From Stigmatella ashevillena (GTDB lineage Bacteria; Myxococcota; Myxococcia; Myxococcales; Myxococcaceae): a DNA stretch of 64,000 bases. The translations under genes were made by a program, and so were the position numbers. Location of the stretch: the NCBI RefSeq assembly GCF_028368975.1, contig NZ_JAQNDM010000002.1, positions 8,054,425-8,118,424 of the forward strand, written 5' to 3'. Of the stretch, positions 16,951 to 26,673 are shown piece by piece (the stretch's first letter is position 1; every line of letters begins with the position of its first letter). The notes under the pieces were generated by a model. The model was not told the origin of the DNA. It was given only the letters and a program-made list of their open reading frames with translations, and did not search any database.

Positions 16951-18000
16951 TCACATCCTCCAGGTGAGGCCCACTCCCGCCACCTGCCGGAAATAAGACA
17001 GCTTGTTCTGCGGCAGGCGGGTGCCATAGAGCGCATAGGACAGTTCCACATCCAGGTGCTCACTCACTGCCCGCGCGAGCTTCAGTGACAAGGAATTCTG
17101 TGCCTCGTCCTCCTCCACCAAGAGGATCTCGGGGGACAGGAAGATTCCATCTGGATAGCTGCTCCGGCCGAGCGCCCCTTGGGCCAGAAGCGTGAAGCGC
17201 CAGGGCAGCCGCACCCCCGCGCTGCCGCTTAGCCGGTGCCGCAGCACGGTTTCACCGCGACTGTTGGAGCTGATCTCCTGGTACGTGTACGTCAACCCCA
17301 GTGCCAAGGGGCCCCGGTACGTGTAGCCCACACCCACCGTCAGGGCGGAGTCTTCCCGCAGACCCAGCGAGGTGTCCTCTCGTCCCAAGGGGGGTGTGGC
17401 TTGGACGCCATAGTCTCGGGCACCGTACTCGCCGAAGGCCGTCAGCGTGTGGCGGCGGTTGAGGCGGTAGCGGCCTTGAATTCCCAGCTCGGGCCCCCCG
17501 AAGTTGGCCTCGGGGGCGGGCCGGTAGACGAAGCGGTGGGCTCCCGCGCGCACCCGGAGCGCGAGCCGCACGTCCGGGGCGTACTCGGCGAAGGCGCTGG
17601 CACCCAGGTCCGAATATGCCCGGCTGCCTCCTCGCCGGTCTTTGAGTCGCCCCTCCACCCCCAGCCCCCACCGGGTGCCGAGGGCCATCGAGCCTTCAAT
17701 CGCCGCGGCTTGCACCAGCAGATCCTCTTCCGCCCGGTCGATGAACTTGCGGCCACCCAACTCGTAATGGCCCACGAGCTGGGCGCGCTCCCCCGTGAGG
17801 CTTCCTTCCCCCACGGCCAGCAGGCTCAGGACGGCGTCCGCGCCCGAGGTCCGGGCCTGCGCATCAGTGAAGTCCCGGAGGGGATTCGAGTCCACCGAGA
17901 GCCGACCCGTGAGCCGCAGCGAGCCTCTCCCGTCGGCCGCGTGGGCGCCGGAGGCGAGCACGAGCAGGGCGAGCAGGAGTGCGAGGCGGGAACAGGGCAC
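16951..18000 (-). CDS. outer-membrane beta-barrel protein
   Basis: About 349 residues from the GTG at 18000, opening the signal peptide VPCSRLALLLALLVLASGAHA. The mature chain is made of alternating amphipathic strands (LTGRLSVDSN, LSLLAVGEG, AQLVGHYELGGRKF, TLTAFGEYGARDYG, ALTVGVGYTYRGPLALGLTYTYQEISSNSRGE, LEVELSYALYG-type) and ends in an aromatic-hydrophobic final strand VAGVGLTWRM. No OmpA-type peptidoglycan domain. I cannot assign a transport role. The start is uncertain: GTG at 18057 is also in frame, and neither has a clear ribosome site. The 18001-18016 leader contains a GTATGG-CGCA-CCATAC inverted repeat. Confidence 0.72.
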   Translation of the reverse strand: MPCSRLALLLALLVLASGAHAADGRGSLRLTGRLSVDSNPLRDFTDAQARTSGADAVLSLLAVGEGSLTGERAQLVGHYELGGRKFIDRAEEDLLVQAAAIEGSMALGTRWGLGVEGRLKDRRGGSRAYSDLGASAFAEYAPDVRLALRVRAGAHRFVYRPAPEANFGGPELGIQGRYRLNRRHTLTAFGEYGARDYGVQATPPLGREDTSLGLREDSALTVGVGYTYRGPLALGLTYTYQEISSNSRGETVLRHRLSGSAGVRLPWRFTLLAQGALGRSSYPDGIFLSPEILLVEEDEAQNSLSLKLARAVSEHLDVELSYALYGTRLPQNKLSYFRQVAGVGLTWRM

Positions 18001-18094
18001 GTATGGCGCACCATACCGTGAGCCTCGCCCCCGTGCCCCGTTCCCGAGAAGTCCCACCCGTGACGTGGCCTGGAGCGCTCGTTACAGTCGCCCC

Positions 18095-18637
18095 ATGCGT
18101 CGCCGTGTGCTGCTCTCCTGGATCTGGGTCTGTTCCCTGCTCGCCGCATGCGGCCCCACCTCATTCAAGTCGGAGCTTCGAGGGGAGACGACCGTCCCCG
18201 CGGGGCCGCCGGGGGTCATCACGCAGCTCAACGCCTTTCCGGCCATTGGCAGCTTCGTGGGGCTCGACTTCAACGAGAATCAGGACTTCAAGAACCAGGA
18301 TGTCTCCAAGGACGAGGTGGACTCCGTCCGGCTCCAATCCCTGGAGATGAGGCTCTTGAGCCCCAGTGACGTGGATTTCGGCTTCCTGGACACGCTGGAG
18401 TTCTTCGCCAAGGCCGGGGACCTGGAAGTGCGCATCGCGCGCCGACGGGACATCACCCAACTGGGGTTGCGTGCCCCCAATCCGGTGTTGCGAATGGAAG
18501 TCGATGACGAGGAGCTTCAGCCCTTCATCGCCGCGCCCGCCATGAGCCTCCTGGTGCGCGGCAAGGGCCGTCTGCCCGAGCAGGAAGTCCGTCTCCAGGC
18601 CGTGGTGGTGCTGGGGGTGGAGGTCAACTTCTTCTAG
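18095..18637 (+). CDS. lipoprotein of unknown function
   Basis: 180 residues. Lipobox LAAC in MRRRVLLSWIWVCSLLAAC (Cys19). The mature part is predicted mostly beta (ITQLNAFPAIGSFVGLDFNENQDFKNQDVSKDEVDSVRLQSLEMRLLSP...). It is the type of outer-membrane lipoprotein common in myxobacteria, with a repeated theme of D-S-V-R-L and long hydrophilic loops. No family is recognised. Divergent from the barrel gene (94 bp apart), which could suggest a shared envelope role. Confidence 0.72.
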   Translation: MRRRVLLSWIWVCSLLAACGPTSFKSELRGETTVPAGPPGVITQLNAFPAIGSFVGLDFNENQDFKNQDVSKDEVDSVRLQSLEMRLLSPSDVDFGFLDTLEFFAKAGDLEVRIARRRDITQLGLRAPNPVLRMEVDDEELQPFIAAPAMSLLVRGKGRLPEQEVRLQAVVVLGVEVNFF

Positions 18638-18649
18638 CCCCGGGGCCGC

Positions 18650-19705
18650 TCACTCCAACTCGCGCACCTTGCGCTCCAGCGAGTTCGCGCGGGAGTCCAG
18701 TTCCCGGGCCAACGACTCCAGCCGCTTCGCCTCGGCCTCCAGGGTGGCCAGATCCTCGAAGTCTCCGGCGGCCAACTCCTGGGCTCGGACTCCCTGGACC
18801 TGGGGCCGGTGATCACTGGCACGCACCGAGACGGGCGCCGGGGTGGTGGGAGGGGAGGGCGCGTCCGGATTGCCATTGTTCACGGGCACGGACGGAGGGT
18901 CCGCTCCCCCAACGGAGGAAGGCGGTGGGTCACGGGGCTCCACGATGCCCGGGTGGGCGCCTTCCCGCTCGTCCGCCTGGGATGAGAGTTCCGTGCCGTT
19001 CAGGCGCAGACGCATGCGCCGATCCTGCTCGTCGAACATCCGCTCCTCGCCCAGGAAGTCGCTCATCCGGCGCTCCAGCTCACGCTCCTCCCGGACTTCG
19101 GCGATGCGGGACTTCAGGGCCATGAGCCGCTGGCGCACCTTGTCCTCGGAGTCTCTCAGCGCATCGGCCTGCTCCAGCAGGTCCGCGGGGTCATCGCTGG
19201 CTTCCGCACGGCCCACCGTCGGCACCCGCGAGGCGGGGAGGGCGGACCGGACGGCTTCGCGTTCGGCCCGCAGCTCGCGCATCCGGGAGAGGAGGCTCGC
19301 GCGCTGGTTCCGGTCGCTGGTGGCGTCCCACGCCGCCCGCGTCCGGGACAACTCCTCGGACAGCGCCACGTGCAGCGCCAGGTGGGCCCGCTCTGACTCG
19401 CCCTCGGCGCTCGCCACCGCCTGCGCCAGCCCCGTCAGCTCTCCACTCAGCTCCTGTGAGCGCCGAAGGGCTTTTTCCAGCTCTTGCCCCGGAGTGAGCC
19501 GGCCTTGCCGTTCCGCCTTGAGCGTCTCGATGTGCCCGGCCAGCCCATTCAGTTCCTGCCGCAGGGTTTGCTGCCGCTCACGCAGGGCTCGAACCGCCGC
19601 CCGTGCCTGCTGTGCCGCGCTGCGGCCCACGTCCAGGCCCGTAGCGGCCCACACGGGGGAGCCGAGCAGCAGGCACAGCAGCAGGCTCGGGAGGCGGAGC
19701 GTCAT
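18650..19705 (-). CDS. exported coiled-coil protein
   Basis: 351 residues with a signal peptide MTLRLPSLLLCLLLGSPVWA. Two long heptad-rich coiled coils (about 25-230 and 300-351: ARAAVRALRERQQTLRQELNGLAGHIETLKAERQG..., FEDLATLEAEAKRLESLARELDSRANSLERKVREL) flank a disordered Pro-rich linker (PPSSVGGADPPSVPVNNGNPDAPSPPTTPAP). A GTG at 19708 immediately precedes the ATG at 19705; neither has a Shine-Dalgarno. A near-consensus sigma-54 promoter ends about 16 nt upstream, which would give a nearly leaderless mRNA. An NtrC-like activator is encoded just upstream. Function unknown; periplasmic spacer or scaffold inferred. Confidence 0.75.
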   Translation of the reverse strand: MTLRLPSLLLCLLLGSPVWAATGLDVGRSAAQQARAAVRALRERQQTLRQELNGLAGHIETLKAERQGRLTPGQELEKALRRSQELSGELTGLAQAVASAEGESERAHLALHVALSEELSRTRAAWDATSDRNQRASLLSRMRELRAEREAVRSALPASRVPTVGRAEASDDPADLLEQADALRDSEDKVRQRLMALKSRIAEVREERELERRMSDFLGEERMFDEQDRRMRLRLNGTELSSQADEREGAHPGIVEPRDPPPSSVGGADPPSVPVNNGNPDAPSPPTTPAPVSVRASDHRPQVQGVRAQELAAGDFEDLATLEAEAKRLESLARELDSRANSLERKVRELE

Positions 19706-19720
19706 CACCGGGACTTCACC

Positions 19721-19737
19721 AGCAAGGAGGATGCCAA
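19721..19737 (-). promoter_or_regulatory. sigma-54-type (-24/-12) promoter
   Basis: On the minus strand TTGGCATCCTCCTTGCT has GG and GC exactly 10 bases apart. It matches YTGGCA(C/T)-N5-TTGCW, deviating only at the less conserved positions after TGGCA. It points at the exported coiled-coil gene, with the predicted transcript start near 19711. The next gene upstream encodes a GAFTGA-bearing sigma-54 activator. Confidence 0.6.
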
Positions 19738-19880
19738 GCGGATCTGCCTCCGAAACCTTCCGCTGGAGGAAAAACCCCAGCCATTTCGAGGAGTTTGGGG
19801 CCCAGCAAGAGCGCCCGCAACAGGGGGGGCGTGGTGGAAAGTCATGGGCTCGGAAAGAAGAACGGTGGATTTTCGAGGGA

Positions 19881-21290
<1,410 letters not shown>

Positions 21291-21431
21291 GGGGGGCGTC
21301 TTCTCTTCCACGGAGCAATGGGTAGGCCACTAGAGCACACCCAGGTCTGTTCCCAGACGTGCACGAAACGTTCCTCGCTGAGACCAGAAGGCACTGGCAC
21401 CCGGGGCGCAGCTGCGCTTTATCCGCCCTCC

Positions 21432-22001
21432 ATGTCCGACACCGCCCCCTCTCTGGAAGAGCTGCTCGCGCGCCATGTCCCCGCGGACGCAAAGGAGCGC
21501 GAGGACCTCGAGCGCATGCGCGCCTTCGCCTCCGCGCTGGCCCAGCCCTTCTCTCGGACCCAGGCCCCCGCGCACTTCACGGGAAGTGCGGTGGTGGTGA
21601 ACCCTACAGGAACCCAGGTGGTGCTGGTGCACCATGGGAAGCTGAAGCGCTGGTTGCAGCCGGGAGGACACGCGGAAGGGGGCGATGGCGGATGCATGGA
21701 AGCCACCGCGCTGCGCGAAGCCCGCGAGGAGACCGGCTGTCAGGTCCAGCTCCATCCCTCGGCGCCCCGGCCCTTGGACGTGGACGTCCACACCATACCC
21801 GCCCGCAAGGACGAACCGCAGCATCTCCATCTGGATGTGCGCTACCTGGTGGTCGTGGAGGATCCAGACACGCTCGTGCACGATCCGGCCGAGTCCCTGG
21901 GAGCCCAATGGATGGGGTGGGATGAGGCCTTGACGCGCGCGGACGAAGCCCCCTTGCGGCGGTTGCTGGAGAAGGCTCGTACCTCAGTGGGGGCTGACTG
22001 A
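21432..22001 (+). CDS. NUDIX hydrolase
   Basis: 189 residues. The Nudix box is PGGHAEGGDGGCMEATALREAREETG, in the PGGHxE...REaREETG form found in a subfamily with a shortened, Asp-containing loop. The REaREE glutamates that bind Mg are intact. N-terminal helices (SLEELLARHVPADAKEREDLERMRAFA) precede it and the C-terminus has GAQWMGWDEALTRAD. Substrate unknown (nucleoside diphosphate derivative by family). Divergent from the NtrC-like gene. Confidence 0.9.
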   Translation: MSDTAPSLEELLARHVPADAKEREDLERMRAFASALAQPFSRTQAPAHFTGSAVVVNPTGTQVVLVHHGKLKRWLQPGGHAEGGDGGCMEATALREAREETGCQVQLHPSAPRPLDVDVHTIPARKDEPQHLHLDVRYLVVVEDPDTLVHDPAESLGAQWMGWDEALTRADEAPLRRLLEKARTSVGAD

Positions 22002-22096
22002 AGGGCCTCGCGCCCACAACCTGGGTTCTATTTCTATTCATAAGACTTCACTAAAGGTTTAAATTTCCTGTGTAGTTTAAAGCACACACGGACGGC

Positions 22097-22125
22097 TTGA
22101 CGCCCTATTTCAGCGTGAATAAAAC
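22097..22125 (+). promoter_or_regulatory. sigma-70-type promoter for the 22201 gene
   Basis: TTGACG (22097-22102), a 17-bp spacer and TAAAAC (22120-22125) lie in a locally AT-rich stretch (22020-22125). The predicted start near 22132 gives a 5' leader of about 70 nt. Confidence 0.5.
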
Positions 22126-22200
22126 ATTCGCCATCGCTCGGCTGCCCCCCGGAAGGTCGGTCAGAGCGGCTGCCTCTTCCGAAGTTGACCAGGAGTGAAT

Positions 22201-23013
22201 ATGTCGCCCGTCGTTCAGAACACCGAAGTTGTGACGAAGACGCTGCCCCCGTCCGTGGTGGCTCGTTCGTCCGGTGAGGCGGTCGCTCGGCGCTACGGCC
22301 CTCCTGCCCTCAAGCCCACCCCACACCCGGAGTGGATGGAGGGGATGCTGGTCTCCCTGAGGCCTGAATGGGAGGCTGCCTGCTGGCCGGGCCTCTTCAA
22401 GGACACGGCCGATGGGAAGCACCCGTCGCTTCTTCACTGGCAGCGCGTGCTGTCCAACTTCTTTTTCATCGTCGAGAGCTTCCCCAAGTACATGGGGCTG
22501 TCGCTGGCGAAGACGACCTATGGCCAGCGTCCCGGGGACGCGAGCGCCCGCCGGTGGCTGCTGCAGAACCTGGGCGTCGAGGCGCGTCACGCGGAGTGGT
22601 ACCTGGACTGGATGGTGGCCATCGGTGTGAACCCCGAGCAGGTCTTCAACGCCAAGCCGCTGCCGGAGATCCTCGCCCTGCACGAGCACCTGGTGGAGAT
22701 GTGCACCCGTGGCACCCTGGCCGAGGGCGTGGCCGCCTCGAACTGGGCCATCGAGGGCGTGACGGGCGTCTGGACGGAGAAGTGCGAGAAGCCGTTCCGG
22801 GAGTATGCCCGGGATGGGGTCCGCATCGACGGTGTGTCGATGATGTGGCTCAAGGCGCACGCCCGGTATGACGATGCGCACCCCGAGGAGGCGCTGGAGA
22901 TCGTCAAGGCCGCCGTGGACCCGGGCAGCCAGGAGTGCGAGCGGGTGGTGGCCGCGGCCCGGAAGTCCCTGAAGCTGTACACGGCCGCCATCGAGGCGTG
23001 CTGCGCGGTCTGA
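22201..23013 (+). CDS. TenA/PqqC-like haem-oxygenase-fold (HDO-type) protein
   Basis: 270 residues, all-helical. Blocks WQRVLSNFFFIVESFPKYMGLSLAKT, WLLQNLGVEARHAEWYLDWM, ALHEHLVEMCTRGTLAEGVAASNWAIEGVTGVWTEK and MMWLKAHARYDDAHPEEALEIVK match the haem-oxygenase-like fold of TenA, PqqC and diiron oxidases (CADD/HDO). The E-x2-H in EARHAEW, a Glu in the fourth helix and H in KAHARYDD are placed to act as metal ligands, so a non-haem diiron enzyme is plausible. The ATG at 22201 follows AGGAG with 5-nt spacing; a GTG at 22195 overlaps that site. Substrate unknown. It has its own AT-rich promoter and sits just upstream of a chemoreceptor gene. Confidence 0.8.
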   Translation: MSPVVQNTEVVTKTLPPSVVARSSGEAVARRYGPPALKPTPHPEWMEGMLVSLRPEWEAACWPGLFKDTADGKHPSLLHWQRVLSNFFFIVESFPKYMGLSLAKTTYGQRPGDASARRWLLQNLGVEARHAEWYLDWMVAIGVNPEQVFNAKPLPEILALHEHLVEMCTRGTLAEGVAASNWAIEGVTGVWTEKCEKPFREYARDGVRIDGVSMMWLKAHARYDDAHPEEALEIVKAAVDPGSQECERVVAAARKSLKLYTAAIEACCAV

Positions 23014-23139
23014 GATCAGCCCGGAGTGTTCGCCGTGGTTTCCCCCGGAGTGGCTCTTGCTGTCTGACAGTGTACTGTTCGGGCGGCTCGAAGCCGTGCT
23101 CTTGCCATCGAGTGCACACCCCAGGGGGACTGGGCGGTC

Positions 23140-24933
23140 ATGGATACCTCTGACGCAAAATTCGTAGGCTCTCTTTCCCGGCGCGGCCTGGGCATCTTCA
23201 TGAGCCGGGTGCTGCCCGCCGCGCCCATCGCGGCGTACCTGAACGGGATGACCGTCGGTGTCGCGGGAGAAGACGGGCTGCTGGCCGTGGGGGCCGTCCT
23301 GCCCTTCATCATCCTGGGGCTGGGCATCGGGTACCCCTACTTGGTTCTGCGCTTCCTGATGCGCTCGGCCCTGCTGCCGCGCCGGGACGATGTGCCCGGA
23401 GACCGGCTCTCCCGCATCCTGCGCCTGCCCTGGCGGGGGGCGTTCTACTCGTCGGTGTTCGCCTGGACGATGGGCGGCTTCTTCTTCGCGCTTCCCGTCT
23501 GCCTCTACTTCGACAAGCCGCTGTACCGGGTGGTGATCGGCACCATCGTCGGGGTGTGCTGCGGCGTGGTGCTGATGTTTCCCATCGGCCTGGGGCTGGA
23601 GAAGCTGCTCTTCCCGGTGGCCCTGAAGGAGCGGCAAGCCTATCCCAACGTGACGCTCGCCGGCGGTGGGCCCTTCTGGCCGCGGCAGTCCTGGTTCCTG
23701 CCCTTCACGTTCGTGGCCTCGTTGCTGGCCACGGTGATGCTGGGAAGCAGCGTGGTGGCCGTCAAGCTGATGAACTTCCGCGAGGCGCTGCGGGGGGACA
23801 TGTTGTCGGAAGGGGCGGTGCGCTCCGCGGCGAAGCTCCAGGATCTGGGCAGCACGCTGTTCACGGATCTCGCCTTCGCCTTGCCATGGGTCTGCGGCCT
23901 GGTGCTCATCCTGCCGGGAATCACCGCCTGGCTCCTGGCGCGCCGACAGGCCGAGGGGGCCGCGGCGGTGCGCGTGGCCATCGAGGGGCTGGCCGCGGGG
24001 CGGATCACCGCCCCTGAGTGGGTCTCCACGGACGAGATTGGCGAGCTGTCCGCCCAGCTGAACAACCTGTTGTCCCGGTTGCGGCAAATCCCCGAGACGC
24101 TGCACTCGTCGGCCACGCGTCTGGTGGCGGCCGGCAAGGAGCTGACGGACGCCAACTCCGAGCAAGAGCAGAGCCTCAACCAGCAGGCGGCGGCCATCCA
24201 GGAGACACAGGTCACCTCGCAGGAGATCAAACAGACGTCCCAGATGACGGCGGAGCGGGCCGAGGCCATGCTCCGGGTGGCCAAACGGGCCGAGGAGCTG
24301 GGCCACGAGGGCGAGGCGGCCATCGAGCAGAGCATGGTGGGGCTGTCGGCCTTTCAGCAGTTCGTGGAGGCCATGCAGGACAAGCTCAACCGCCTGGCCG
24401 AGAGCGCCTCGCAGATCGGCGACATCACTGAGGCCGTGAAGGACATGGCGGACCAGTCCAACCTGCTGGCCGTCAACGCCGCCATCGAGGCGGCGCGGGC
24501 AGGGGAAGAGGGCAAGGGCTTCGCCGTGCTGGCCCGCGAGGTGCGCGCGCTGGCGGATCAATCCGTCAAGAGCACCACGCGCATCCGGAACATCCTCAAC
24601 GAGGTCATCGAGGCCATCGAGGCCGCGGCGACCATGGCGGCCCAGGGCTCGCGCGACATCGCCGACGGGCTGGATCAGATGCGGGCCTCCAGCAACAGCC
24701 TGCGTGAGCTGTCGCGCCTGTCCCAGGAGAACTCGGCGGCGATGCGGCAGATCGTCGCGGCCGTGAGCCAGCAGAACGCGGGCATCTCCCAGATCTTCGG
24801 CGCCATCGCGGACCTGTCACAGATCATGGACTCGACGCTCAAGCGGCTGGAGTCCACGCAACAGGCGACGGGAACACTGCACGCGGTCTCGACCGAAGTG
24901 AGCGAGATGGCGCGCCGGTTCACCGTGAATTGA
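23140..24933 (+). CDS. methyl-accepting chemotaxis protein with polytopic membrane domain
   Basis: 597 residues. The N-terminal 270 residues hold about six membrane helices ([117 protein letters not shown]) with no large periplasmic sensor. A HAMP-like segment ([29 protein letters not shown]) leads into a long MCP coiled coil. The kinase-contact hairpin is [40 protein letters not shown]. No che genes are nearby, so this is an orphan receptor that probably senses within the membrane or cytoplasm. Confidence 0.93.
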   Translation: MDTSDAKFVGSLSRRGLGIFMSRVLPAAPIAAYLNGMTVGVAGEDGLLAVGAVLPFIILGLGIGYPYLVLRFLMRSALLPRRDDVPGDRLSRILRLPWRGAFYSSVFAWTMGGFFFALPVCLYFDKPLYRVVIGTIVGVCCGVVLMFPIGLGLEKLLFPVALKERQAYPNVTLAGGGPFWPRQSWFLPFTFVASLLATVMLGSSVVAVKLMNFREALRGDMLSEGAVRSAAKLQDLGSTLFTDLAFALPWVCGLVLILPGITAWLLARRQAEGAAAVRVAIEGLAAGRITAPEWVSTDEIGELSAQLNNLLSRLRQIPETLHSSATRLVAAGKELTDANSEQEQSLNQQAAAIQETQVTSQEIKQTSQMTAERAEAMLRVAKRAEELGHEGEAAIEQSMVGLSAFQQFVEAMQDKLNRLAESASQIGDITEAVKDMADQSNLLAVNAAIEAARAGEEGKGFAVLAREVRALADQSVKSTTRIRNILNEVIEAIEAAATMAAQGSRDIADGLDQMRASSNSLRELSRLSQENSAAMRQIVAAVSQQNAGISQIFGAIADLSQIMDSTLKRLESTQQATGTLHAVSTEVSEMARRFTVN

Positions 24934-25068
24934 GCCGTCCGAGGCGAACTCAGGCCCGAGGAAGACTGCGCGTCCGGGCGGGCCACGTGGCAGGCGCCTG
25001 CTCCCTGGGCTGGGGGCCGCACATGCCCTGCCAGGCAAGTTGAGGAGTGCACATCGTGAGGAGGACGC

Positions 25069-26673
25069 ATGGATGTCCCATGCAGGGGTCCTCTCATGGC
25101 TTCGCCTTCCTCGACCGTCGTTCTGTCCCGGCACGAACTCGACGCGGTTTTGTTTGATCTCGATGGGGTGGTGACGCGGACCGCGCGGGTGCATGCCGCC
25201 GCGTGGAAGCGCCTCTTCGATGCGTACCTGGAGGAGCGCGCAAAGCGCACGGAGGGGCGCTTCCAGCCCTTCACGGAAGAGGACTACCGGCGATTCGTGG
25301 ATGGGCGGCCTCGCCTGGAGGGCATCCGGTGCTTCCTGGAGAGCCGGGGCCTCTCGGTGCCCGAGGGGACACCTGAAGACGGCCCCGAGGCGGAGACGGT
25401 GCATGGCTTCGGGGTGCGCAAGAATGCCTATTTCCAGGAGGCCCTGAAGCGTCAGGGCGTGGAGGTGTACCCCCCTGCGGTGCGTCTGCTGGAGCAGGTC
25501 CGGGCGGCGGGGTTTCGCACGGCGGTGGTGACGTCCAGCCGCAACGGCGAGGCCGTCCTGCGCGCGGCGGGATTGGAGCATCTGTTCGACGCCCGGGTGG
25601 ATGGGGTGGAAGCCGGACGGCTGGAGCTGCCAGGCAAGCCGGCCCCGGACACGTTTCTGGAGGGTGCGAGGCGGCTAGGAGTGGTGCCCGAGCGCGCCGC
25701 GGTGCTGGAGGACGCACGGTCCGGGGTCCAGGCGGGGAGGCGAGGCGGCTTCGGATGCGTCATTGGAGTGCGCCGCTCGGGAGCCGAGGGGGCCCTGGTG
25801 AAGGCTGGAGCGGATGTGGAGGTGGCGGAGCTGTCTTCCGTGGCGGTGGAGGCGGACATGGAAACGCGGCCCATGCGAGAGGTTCCCCTGGCGCTGGAGC
25901 GGCGTGAGGAGTGGTTGAGGCGGATGACGGGCCGGGTGGCTGTCTTCCTGGACTACGACGGCACGCTGACGCCCATCGTTCCCAATCCCGAGGACGCCCG
26001 CCTGGGAGACAGCATGCGGGCCACCCTGGACGAGCTGGCCAGGTGCATCCCCGTGGCCATCGTGAGCGGCAGGGACCTGCCCATGCTGAAGGAGTTCGTG
26101 CGGCTCCAGGGCGTGTACTTCGCTGGCAGCCACGGCTTCGACATCGAGGGGCCGGGAGAGCACCGCTTCCAGCACGAAGAGGGCAGGGCGCTGCTGCCCG
26201 AACTGGACGCCGCGGAGCGGGAGTTGAAGGCGGTGCTCGCGGGCATTCCAGGCGCGGGGGTGGAGCGCAAGCGGTTCAGCGTGGCGGTGCACTGGCGGCA
26301 TGTGGAGGACGCGCGGTTGCCAGAGGTGGAACAGGCGGTGGCGGCGGTTCAGGCCCGTCACCCGAAGCTGAGCCGGTCCGGGGGAAAGAAGGTGTTCGAG
26401 CTCCGTCCCAACATCGACTGGCACAAGGGGCGTGCCGTGGACTGGTTGCTGAAGGCCCTGGGGCTGGAGGGTGAAGGCGTCCTGCCGGTGTTCGTTGGAG
26501 ATGATCTCACGGATGAGGATGCCTTCCGGACGTTGAAGGGCCGGGGACTGGGGTTGGTGGTACGGGGAGATGAAGAGCGGCCCACGGCGGCGGATTACGC
26601 GCTGCGGGATGTCGAAGAGGTGCGCCGCTTCCTGGGATTGCTCATCGCTCACGTAAGAGGCGCCACGCGATGA
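25069..26673 (+). CDS. otsB: fused beta-phosphoglucomutase-like HAD domain and trehalose-6-phosphate phosphatase
   Basis: 534 residues. Domain 1 (about 22-265) is a HAD of the beta-phosphoglucomutase type: nucleophile/acid pair Asp30-Asp32 (DLDGVVTRT), cap domain, [10 protein letters not shown], and [11 protein letters not shown]. Domain 2 (about 285-530) is OtsB: Asp295/Asp297 in [43 protein letters not shown], and [10 protein letters not shown]. OtsB converts trehalose 6-phosphate to trehalose. The strong AGGAGG four bases before 25069 fixes the start. The stop overlaps the next ATG (ATGA, 26670-26673). Together the two genes equal the three-domain mycobacterial OtsB1 (HAD-OtsB-GH65) split in two. 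Confidence 0.92.
   Translation: MDVPCRGPLMASPSSTVVLSRHELDAVLFDLDGVVTRTARVHAAAWKRLFDAYLEERAKRTEGRFQPFTEEDYRRFVDGRPRLEGIRCFLESRGLSVPEGTPEDGPEAETVHGFGVRKNAYFQEALKRQGVEVYPPAVRLLEQVRAAGFRTAVVTSSRNGEAVLRAAGLEHLFDARVDGVEAGRLELPGKPAPDTFLEGARRLGVVPERAAVLEDARSGVQAGRRGGFGCVIGVRRSGAEGALVKAGADVEVAELSSVAVEADMETRPMREVPLALERREEWLRRMTGRVAVFLDYDGTLTPIVPNPEDARLGDSMRATLDELARCIPVAIVSGRDLPMLKEFVRLQGVYFAGSHGFDIEGPGEHRFQHEEGRALLPELDAAERELKAVLAGIPGAGVERKRFSVAVHWRHVEDARLPEVEQAVAAVQARHPKLSRSGGKKVFELRPNIDWHKGRAVDWLLKALGLEGEGVLPVFVGDDLTDEDAFRTLKGRGLGLVVRGDEERPTAADYALRDVEEVRRFLGLLIAHVRGATR

Noticed and set aside
23060-23078. Overlapping dyads CTGTC-T-GACAG and ACAGT-GT-ACTGT upstream of the chemoreceptor, considered as a LexA-like box
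   Set aside because: Does not match the LexA motifs I know for this group and the arms are short.
22105-24561. Open frame of about 800 codons antisense to the HDO-like and MCP genes
   Set aside because: Low-complexity His/Gln/Arg/Gly composition and no domain; shadow of the chemoreceptor.
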